6,256 nucleotides of DNA, taken from contig SIBB01000223.1 in the NCBI GenBank assembly GCA_009695395.1, forward strand, positions 1 to 6,256, read 5' to 3'. The position numbers were made by a program, and so were the translations under genes. Of this stretch, positions 1-4,581 are shown in pieces. Position 1 is the stretch's first letter. Each line of letters opens with the position of its first letter. The DNA comes from Pedosphaera sp. GTDB taxonomy: Bacteria; Verrucomicrobiota; Verrucomicrobiia; Limisphaerales; SXTU01. The notes below the pieces were generated by a model. It worked only from the letters and a program-made list of their open reading frames with translations, was not told where the DNA came from and searched no databases.

Positions 1-3
1 TTC

Positions 4-10
4 TTCCTCC
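4..10 (-). promoter_or_regulatory. Shine-Dalgarno-like GGAGGAA at the left edge
   Basis: Read on the minus strand, the last bases of the window are GGAGGAAGAA, a purine-rich stretch with a good match to an anti-16S ribosome binding site. It lies about 35 bases after the ispE stop. Any start codon it serves would fall within a few bases of, or just past, the window edge, so a further minus-strand gene co-oriented with ispE is likely to begin there. A 5-bp GC hairpin (9-13 with 20-24) overlaps it but has no T-tract, so it does not look like a terminator. The evidence is only the short motif. Confidence 0.3.
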
Positions 11-44
11 GCGCCCTTTCGCGGCCAAATTAGTTTTCAGCACC

Positions 45-920
45 TCACAACGCGGCCACCGCTGTCCACGCAGTAGGGCCGAACTTGGATTGGAAACGTT
101 CGCGAAGGCGTTCGGCTGACTCGCGGGTGGGAGTGATGGCGAAAGTCGTTGAGCCGCTGCCGGACATGAGCACTGCGGGCGCGCCGCTGGCACTTAGGAA
201 ACCCTGATACAGAGCGAGCAGCGGGTGCTTGGGCAGCGCGGGGGCTTCGAGCGAGTTGTAAAAATAGCGTCCGGCAGCGGCGAGGTCGGAGCCTCGGAGT
301 GACTCGATGAGTTGTTGCGCGCGCCCCCCGCGTCCGTGGAGCGCGGTGGGGAAGCTGGAGAGCGACTGGTAAGCCCACGCGGTCGAGATGCCGAAGCCGG
401 GATGAATCAGCAGGATGTGCGCGCCGCGCAGTGCGGGGAAGGGTGCGAGGGGTTGGATGAGCTCGCCGCGACCGTAGGCGAGCGCGGGCTGGGACTGGAG
501 GAAGAAGGGCACGTCTGAGCCAAGCGCGGCGGCGAGTTCCTGCAACCGGGCTGAACTGAGCGGCAGGTCGAACAACTCGTTGAGCGCACCGAGCGTGTGC
601 GCTGCGTTGCCACTGCCGCCACCGAGTCCGGCGGCGAGGGGAATGGTTTTTTCGAGATGGATTTTGATGCCGCCCTTGATGTCGGCGGCGCTCAGGAAGG
701 CGGCAGCAGCCTTGTGGACGAGATTGGTTTCGTCCACGGGCAGCGCGGCGTTACTGCAAGTGAGGGTGATGCCGGCAGTTGCCTTGGCCGCCTCGAGCCG
801 GTCGCAGAGCTGCACGGGTTGCATGACGGACTCCAGCTCGTGGAAGCCATCCTCGCGCTTGCGGAGGATGTTCAGCAGGAGGTTGACCTTGGCGGGCGAC
901 TGGCGAATTACTGTGCTCAA
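45..920 (-). CDS. ispE: 4-diphosphocytidyl-2-C-methyl-D-erythritol kinase (IspE)
   Basis: A cytoplasmic GHMP-family kinase that phosphorylates the 2-hydroxyl of CDP-methylerythritol with ATP, the fourth step of the MEP (non-mevalonate) route to isopentenyl diphosphate. The 291-residue product has the usual length. Visible signatures are the N-terminal SPAKVNLLL (residues 8-16, with Lys11 at the conserved active-site position), DGFHELESVM (24-33), the glycine-rich ATP loop PLAAGLGGGSGNAA (94-107), GSDVPFF with the catalytic Asp136, and a C-terminal GHMP motif MSGSGSTTF. The loop reads SGN where many homologues have SSD or SSN. The start is TTG (918-920). There is no in-frame ATG or GTG between the upstream stop (the codon ending the preceding gene) and SPAKVN, and no recognisable Shine-Dalgarno sequence. 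The TTG lies inside the T-tract of the upstream terminator. Function is near certain; the start codon is less so. Confidence 0.96.
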   Translation of the reverse strand: MSTVIRQSPAKVNLLLNILRKREDGFHELESVMQPVQLCDRLEAAKATAGITLTCSNAALPVDETNLVHKAAAAFLSAADIKGGIKIHLEKTIPLAAGLGGGSGNAAHTLGALNELFDLPLSSARLQELAAALGSDVPFFLQSQPALAYGRGELIQPLAPFPALRGAHILLIHPGFGISTAWAYQSLSSFPTALHGRGGRAQQLIESLRGSDLAAAGRYFYNSLEAPALPKHPLLALYQGFLSASGAPAVLMSGSGSTTFAITPTRESAERLRERFQSKFGPTAWTAVAAL

Positions 921-954
921 AACAAAAACGCGCCAGCACTCACGTGCCGGCGCG
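919..954 (-). terminator. Intrinsic terminator after the TIGR04073-like gene
   Basis: On the minus strand the arms CGCGCCGGCAC (954-944) and GTGCTGGCGCG (939-929) flank a GTGA tetraloop and form an 11-bp stem. The single non-Watson-Crick position is a G-U pair in minus-strand RNA, but an A-C mismatch if read on the plus strand. The stem is followed at once by TTTTTGTTTT (928-919). It begins 17 bases after the lipoprotein stop codon. Orientation, spacing and T-tract are all classical for Rho-independent termination of the minus-strand gene at 972-1448. The start codon of ispE uses the last two T residues of the tract. Confidence 0.8.
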
Positions 955-971
955 GAGGAAAGCAGTGTTGC

Positions 972-1448
972 TCAATACTCGAACACGCGGAAACGGCTGC
1001 CTGGGATGATGGGCGCTATCTCGCCGCCGGAGAATCCGATGCGCGAGTCGGTGTGGAAGATAGTGTCGCTAAAGAGACGTGGCTGGTAGGTGTCCGGATA
1101 AACCGGATTCACGGAGAACTGCTCGCCGCGAAGCTTGTTGCTGGGGTCGCGGAACCATTTCTCCGGGAAGGAATACGGGGTGTAGGGCGGGAAGGGGGCG
1201 GTAATAATTTCACTGAAACCGACAGCCGTGCGGGCCATGGTGCGGCCCATGCCACGGACGAGACCGGTGCTGAAGGCGGCGTCGGCGCCCTCCCAAAGGC
1301 CGGCCTGCTCAATGGAGCGGCGCAACTCGCCACCGCGGAAAATCTCCATGGAGTTGTTCATGCCGCGGCCAAGCTTGCGCTCCACCCCGCCGCAGCCAGT
1401 CAGCACGGTGGCGGCCACAGTCAGGGCGATCATCAATGGGATACGCAT
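972..1448 (-). CDS. Small putative lipoprotein, TIGR04073-like (exosortase system-associated)
   Basis: A 158-residue predicted lipoprotein. The N-terminus is a short hydrophobic signal (MRIPLMIALTVAATVLTGC) with lipobox L16-T17-G18-C19, so Cys19 should be lipidated and become residue 1 of the mature protein. Just after it comes RKLGRGMNNSMEIFRGGEL (24-42), then the glycine/arginine-rich GLVRGMGRTMARTAVGFSEI (62-81) and an aromatic, proline-rich stretch APFPPYTPYSFPEKWF (84-99). The conserved RKLGRG...N start and the following R/G-rich helix resemble the family named TIGR04073, described as exosortase-system-associated in Verrucomicrobia and Lentisphaerae. This is from memory of the family pattern, and its biochemical role is unknown. 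I chose ATG at 1448 because it places the signal peptide at the N-terminus; an upstream in-frame GTG (1484) would add 12 polar residues. No exosortase or PEP-CTERM substrate is visible here. Confidence 0.75.
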   Translation of the reverse strand: MRIPLMIALTVAATVLTGCGGVERKLGRGMNNSMEIFRGGELRRSIEQAGLWEGADAAFSTGLVRGMGRTMARTAVGFSEIITAPFPPYTPYSFPEKWFRDPSNKLRGEQFSVNPVYPDTYQPRLFSDTIFHTDSRIGFSGGEIAPIIPGSRFRVFEY

Positions 1449-1670
1449 AGTTCGTTGAAGTAGGGGCGAAGAGTAATGTCGCACGGGCGGCTGTAAAGAT
1501 TGAATTGGCCCGCATGAAATCGCCGGGCGAAAGTCGTGTTCCAGCCGGATGGAGGTGCTTAATCATAATACTGCTCCCGCCCTGTCGCGCCGAGGCCGGT
1601 CCACTGCGGCACGGACGGCCGGCACCCAGCAGTTGTCTTCCCGCTGCAGACCAGCTAAACCACGCAGTGC
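1449..1670. promoter_or_regulatory. Divergent promoter region between the lipoprotein gene and lspA
   Basis: These 222 bases separate two divergently read genes, so they must hold promoters in both directions. For the minus-strand gene, TTTACA (1497-1492) lies 16 bases before TACTCT (1475-1470), giving a short leader of roughly 14 bases. The match at -35 is good and at -10 poor. For lspA, CATAAT (1564-1569) resembles a -10 box but has no convincing -35. A GC-rich stem-loop (1594-1602 with 1613-1620, one bulged base) lies in the lspA leader. Neither start codon has a clear Shine-Dalgarno sequence. That promoters exist here is a safe inference; the exact boxes are weak. Confidence 0.45.
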
Positions 1671-2228
1671 ATGACCTTGACCCCCAACCGCCGTCTGGCG
1701 CTCGTGGCCATCGTGACGCTGGTGCTCGACCAGCTCACGAAGTTCGCCGTGCTGCGCTTCCTGGGCTACGCGCAGGAGCGGGTCGTCGTCGAGGGCTTCT
1801 TCAAGTTCGTCCACTGGGGCAACACCGGCGCGGCGTGGAGCATGTTCCACGGCAACAACGAACTGCTTACCATCATCGCGCTCCTGGCTCTGCTGGCGCT
1901 CTTCCTCACGCGTCACCACTTCGGCCTCGAACAGACGCTCGGCCAATGGGCGCTCGGTCTCATGTTCGGCGGCATCGTCGGCAACATCATTGACCGCATC
2001 GTCCACAAGCATGTCGTGGACTTCATCTACTTCCACGTCCAGACGCGCAGCGGCGCGGAGGTGGGATTTCCGGCCTTTAACATCGCCGACAGCGGCATCT
2101 GCATCGGCGTGGGTTTAATGTTTCTGCTCTCGTGGCAACTGGACGGCAAGCAGCCAGAGCAAGCGACCGCTGCTCCGCCAGAAACTCTCGCCAAGGAATC
2201 CACCTCACCTGCGTCGAAGGAGGCATGA
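1671..2228 (+). CDS. lspA: Lipoprotein signal peptidase (signal peptidase II, LspA)
   Basis: An inner-membrane aspartic peptidase of family A8 that cleaves the signal peptide of prolipoproteins before the diacylglyceryl-modified cysteine. The 185-residue protein shows the conserved blocks in order: DQLTK (residues 20-24), NTGAAWSMF (51-59), GGIVGNIIDR (100-109), VVDFIYF (115-121) and FPAFNIADSGI (133-143). By alignment with known LspA proteins the catalytic pair should be Asp117 (VVDF) and Asp140 (NIADS). Four hydrophobic segments fit its four-helix topology, at about 9-28, 64-80, 93-110 and 141-156. A polar tail of about 28 residues (DGKQPEQATAAPP and on) follows the last helix and is longer than in E. 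coli-type enzymes. ATG at 1671 puts the first helix at the N-terminus. Its stop overlaps the start of the next gene. The divergent neighbour encodes a probable substrate. Confidence 0.97.
   Translation: MTLTPNRRLALVAIVTLVLDQLTKFAVLRFLGYAQERVVVEGFFKFVHWGNTGAAWSMFHGNNELLTIIALLALLALFLTRHHFGLEQTLGQWALGLMFGGIVGNIIDRIVHKHVVDFIYFHVQTRSGAEVGFPAFNIADSGICIGVGLMFLLSWQLDGKQPEQATAAPPETLAKESTSPASKEA
2217..2223 (+). promoter_or_regulatory. Ribosome binding site AAGGAGG inside the end of lspA
   Basis: A near-perfect Shine-Dalgarno sequence lies within the last codons of lspA, before two adjacent in-frame ATG codons (2225 and 2228). It is 4 bases from the second ATG and only 1 base from the first, which favours initiation at 2228. 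It is the only strong ribosome binding site before any gene in this window. It also argues against the longer open frame that begins at 2132. Confidence 0.7.
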
Positions 2229-3355
2229 TGCGACCACCCCAGTCCTGCGAACGCGCCGGCTTTACTATCCTCTGTCTTCTCTCTTCTCTTCTCTCCCTCC
2301 CCGCCGCCGAACCGCCTGCCACTGCAATCATCTCCCCCTTCTTCTCCCCGCCTGCCGAACACGCGGTCCAGTTCGGCAACTACCGCTCTCTGTTGCTCTT
2401 CAACGACGGCTCGCCTGTGAAGACCGCCGCCGATTGGCCGCGCCGCCGCGCGGAGATTCTCGCGCAATGGCACGGCCTCATGGGCGCGTGGCCGCCGGTG
2501 TTGGAGAAGCCGAAGATCGAGTTCCTCTCCGAGAGCAAACGCGACAACTTCACCCAGCACCGCGTCCGCGTTGAGCTTGCACCCGGCGTTTCCGGTGAGG
2601 CGTGGCTACTCATCCCCGACGGCAAAGGCCCGTTCCCGGCCGTGCTCGTCCCCTTCTACGAGCCGGAGACCAGCATCGGGCTCGGCAAAAATCTGGGCCG
2701 CGACTTCGCCGCGCAGCTCACGCGCAAGGGATTCGTCTCGTTGAGCATTGGCTCACCCGGCGGCGACGCCCGCAAGCCCGAGCCGGGCCGCGAGGTGTGG
2801 CAACCGCTCTCCTTCCTTGGCTACATCGGCGCGAACTGCTGGCACGCGCTGGCGAACCTCCCGCAAGTTGACTCGAAACGCATCGGCGTGGCCGGCCACA
2901 GTTACGGCGGCAAGTGGGCGATGTTCGCGTCGTGCTTTTACGACAAGTTCGCCGCCGCCGCGTGGAGCGACCCAGGCATCGTCTTCGACGAACCGCGCGG
3001 CAACGTGAACTACTGGGAGCCGTGGTATCTGGGCCGCGACCCGCAGGTGACTCGCAAGCCCGGCCTCATCCGCGCCGACAGCCCGCGCACCGGCGCTTAC
3101 AAGGTGATGATGGAGACCGGCCGCGACCTGCACGAAGTCCACGCGCTGATGGCCCCGCGCCCGTTCCTCGTCAGCGCTGGCAGCGAAGACCCGCCGAGCC
3201 GGTGGCTTCCGCTGAACCACACGATTGCCGTGAACGACCTCCTCGGAGTGAAGCACCGCGTGGCGATGACGAACCGCAAGGAGCACTCACCCAACGAGGA
3301 GTCCAACGCCCAGCTCGTCGCGTTCTTCGAGCACTTCCTGAAACCGGGGAAGTAG
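2228..3355 (+). CDS. Secreted alpha/beta-hydrolase, acetylxylan-esterase/dienelactone-hydrolase-like
   Basis: A 375-residue exported hydrolase. The start at 2228 is chosen from the Shine-Dalgarno sequence and because the protein then opens with a signal peptide: positive n-region (MRPPQSCERAG), hydrophobic core FTILCLLSSLLSL, and a likely cleavage site near PAA-E (residues 25-28). The mature protein has an N-terminal segment with WPRRRAEILAQWHGLMGAWPP. The alpha/beta-hydrolase core follows, with an oxyanion-strand region (AVLVPFYEP), the nucleophile elbow GHSYGGK with Ser225, acid Asp321 in SAGSEDPPSRW (Glu320 is an alternative), and His353 in KEHSPNE. This order and spacing complete a Ser-Asp-His triad. 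Related planctomycete and verrucomicrobial proteins are annotated as acetylxylan esterases or prolyl-oligopeptidase-like hydrolases, so an ester of plant or algal polysaccharide is a plausible substrate. The sequence does not settle this. The gene overlaps lspA and is probably co-transcribed and translationally coupled with it. Confidence 0.85.
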   Translation: MRPPQSCERAGFTILCLLSSLLSLPAAEPPATAIISPFFSPPAEHAVQFGNYRSLLLFNDGSPVKTAADWPRRRAEILAQWHGLMGAWPPVLEKPKIEFLSESKRDNFTQHRVRVELAPGVSGEAWLLIPDGKGPFPAVLVPFYEPETSIGLGKNLGRDFAAQLTRKGFVSLSIGSPGGDARKPEPGREVWQPLSFLGYIGANCWHALANLPQVDSKRIGVAGHSYGGKWAMFASCFYDKFAAAAWSDPGIVFDEPRGNVNYWEPWYLGRDPQVTRKPGLIRADSPRTGAYKVMMETGRDLHEVHALMAPRPFLVSAGSEDPPSRWLPLNHTIAVNDLLGVKHRVAMTNRKEHSPNEESNAQLVAFFEHFLKPGK

Positions 3356-3372
3356 AGGGGGTGGGTTTGCTG

Positions 3373-3390
3373 GCGGCAGTCGCTGCCCGC
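3373..3390. terminator. GC-rich hairpin between convergent genes
   Basis: GGCAG (3375-3379) and CTGCC (3383-3387) enclose a three-base TCG loop. The stem can extend outward with GC (3373-3374) against GC (3389-3390) if C3388 is bulged. It occupies the 40-base gap between the plus-strand hydrolase stop (3355) and the minus-strand DUF4340 stop (3396). That is the right place for a shared terminator, but neither side has a T-tract. It could instead be a Rho-dependent end or a dispersed palindromic repeat. Confidence 0.35.
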
Positions 3391-3395
3391 GCTAC

Positions 3396-4562
3396 TTACT
3401 TCGCAGACGGCTTCGCCTCGGGCTTCGACTCGTCCTTTTTCTCAACGAGTAGGTCAGTGCGGGACTTGAGCACGCTGTCGAGGGTCCACTTGGAGACGAG
3501 GTAGGTCCACTTGGCGAACTTCGCGTCGGCGGCGAGTTTGTCCGCGAGCTTCTTCTGCGCGTCGGCGAAGTCCTTGTCCAACTTCGCCTTGTCCTCGGGC
3601 TTCTCGTCCTTCTCGGGCGGGCGGACCTTCGGGAAGTTCGCCGCCACGCTGATCTGGAAAGGATAGTTGTCGCCGCTCGCGGTGCCGGCTTTCGCCGTGT
3701 AGGTGAAGCCGTCGAAGGTCTGCAGCACAAGCGTCGCGGGCTTGTCGAGGCCGGTCTTGTCGGGCTTCGGGTCGGCGACGACATCGGCGAAGGCGGGCGA
3801 ACTTAGCGGGCTGCCGAGGGCGGAGAGCTTGTTGGTGTCGGCCTGCTCGGTGGGCTTGAGGCCGGCGAGTTTCCACTCCGCACCTTCGGTCTCGCGCGTG
3901 ACGGTCCAGCCGGTCGCGGCGTTGGTCGCGTAGGTCACGGCGATGGATTTCACCCGCTCGACCTTGAGGAAGTCTTTCTCCAGCCAGTTCTCCGGCTTCG
4001 GCTCGGCGTCGGCGAACTGCTCGGTCGTGACGAGGACGGTGTCTTTGCTCGCCGTGTCGCGGACCCAGCGGCCCACGGGAAATTCGCCGCCGCCGAACGG
4101 CCCACCCTCGGATTTCTTCGTCAGCTTCTTGCCGAGGACGATGGACTTCATCGCCTTGCCGTCCTTGCCCTTCAGCTCGACGAGCGTGCCTTTGCCTTCG
4201 CCATCACCGGGGGTCTGCAACTCCAGCCGCGCATACTGCGACGCGCCGACCTGCTCGGTCTGCACGGCCTTCACGTCGGCGAACTTGCGGATGAGGTCAG
4301 CGATGGTTCCGAAGTTCGCCGCGTAATCGCCGCGCTCCTTCACGACCCACGCCTCGCCCTGCTTGGTGAGGTTCAGTTCGCCCGCGCTGGACTTGATGCT
4401 GACGGTGGCGACGGCGTTGACGTCGAGTGCTTCGGCGAGCTTCTGGCCGCCGCCGGTGGAGGATTTCTGCCAGTCGCCTTGGCGCTGCTTGTTGACGAGC
4501 AAGCCCGCGCCGCCAATGACGGCCACGAGCGCGAGGAGAGTGAGGAGCTGCTTACGGTTCAT
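3396..4562 (-). CDS. DUF4340 domain protein (GldG-associated, membrane-anchored)
   Basis: A 388-residue protein with an N-terminal signal anchor (MNRKQLLTLLALVAVIGGAGLLV), so the rest should lie outside the cytoplasmic membrane. The body has two similar parts. Each opens with a beta strand and a G-x-x-W pattern: VATVSIKSSAGELNLTKQGEAW (51-72) and VKSIAVTYATNAATGW (204-219), the latter followed by EWKL (229-232). Each continues through a helix (IADLIRKFADVKAV, 87-100; TNKLSALGSPLSS, 243-255) into strands. This duplicated arrangement is typical of DUF4340. A highly charged stretch, about 314-348, and a Lys/Glu/Pro-rich tail (374-388) look helical or disordered. DUF4340 proteins commonly sit beside GldG-type ABC transporter genes; their function is unknown. 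ATG at 4562 is chosen over an in-frame start at 4625 that would overlap the upstream gene and add a basic, proline-rich leader. The gap to the upstream stop is 19 bases, with no clear Shine-Dalgarno sequence. Confidence 0.88.
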   Translation of the reverse strand: MNRKQLLTLLALVAVIGGAGLLVNKQRQGDWQKSSTGGGQKLAEALDVNAVATVSIKSSAGELNLTKQGEAWVVKERGDYAANFGTIADLIRKFADVKAVQTEQVGASQYARLELQTPGDGEGKGTLVELKGKDGKAMKSIVLGKKLTKKSEGGPFGGGEFPVGRWVRDTASKDTVLVTTEQFADAEPKPENWLEKDFLKVERVKSIAVTYATNAATGWTVTRETEGAEWKLAGLKPTEQADTNKLSALGSPLSSPAFADVVADPKPDKTGLDKPATLVLQTFDGFTYTAKAGTASGDNYPFQISVAANFPKVRPPEKDEKPEDKAKLDKDFADAQKKLADKLAADAKFAKWTYLVSKWTLDSVLKSRTDLLVEKKDESKPEAKPSAK

Positions 4563-4581
4563 GCTTGGGAAAGGTTGCGGC

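Noticed and set aside
9..24. CCGCG/CGCGG hairpin as an ispE terminator
   Set aside because: Only 5 bp, and on the minus strand it is followed by AGGAAGAA, not a T-tract.
597..1463. A 288-codon plus-strand open frame opposite ispE and the lipoprotein gene
   Set aside because: It runs antisense across two genes with clear family signatures and across their terminator. Its product is low in recognisable motifs, as expected from GC-rich codon bias.
1449..1484. GTG start at 1484 for the small lipoprotein
   Set aside because: It adds 12 polar residues before the signal peptide; ATG at 1448 gives a standard lipoprotein signal length with the lipobox at residues 16-19.
2132..2227. Extended N-terminus of the hydrolase starting at 2132
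   Set aside because: It would overlap lspA by almost 100 bases and bury the signal peptide behind 32 residues. The Shine-Dalgarno sequence at 2217-2223 supports 2228 (or 2225).
2753..3286. A minus-strand open frame opposite the hydrolase gene
   Set aside because: The sense strand has a complete catalytic triad and a signal peptide; the antisense product has neither a motif nor a plausible start.
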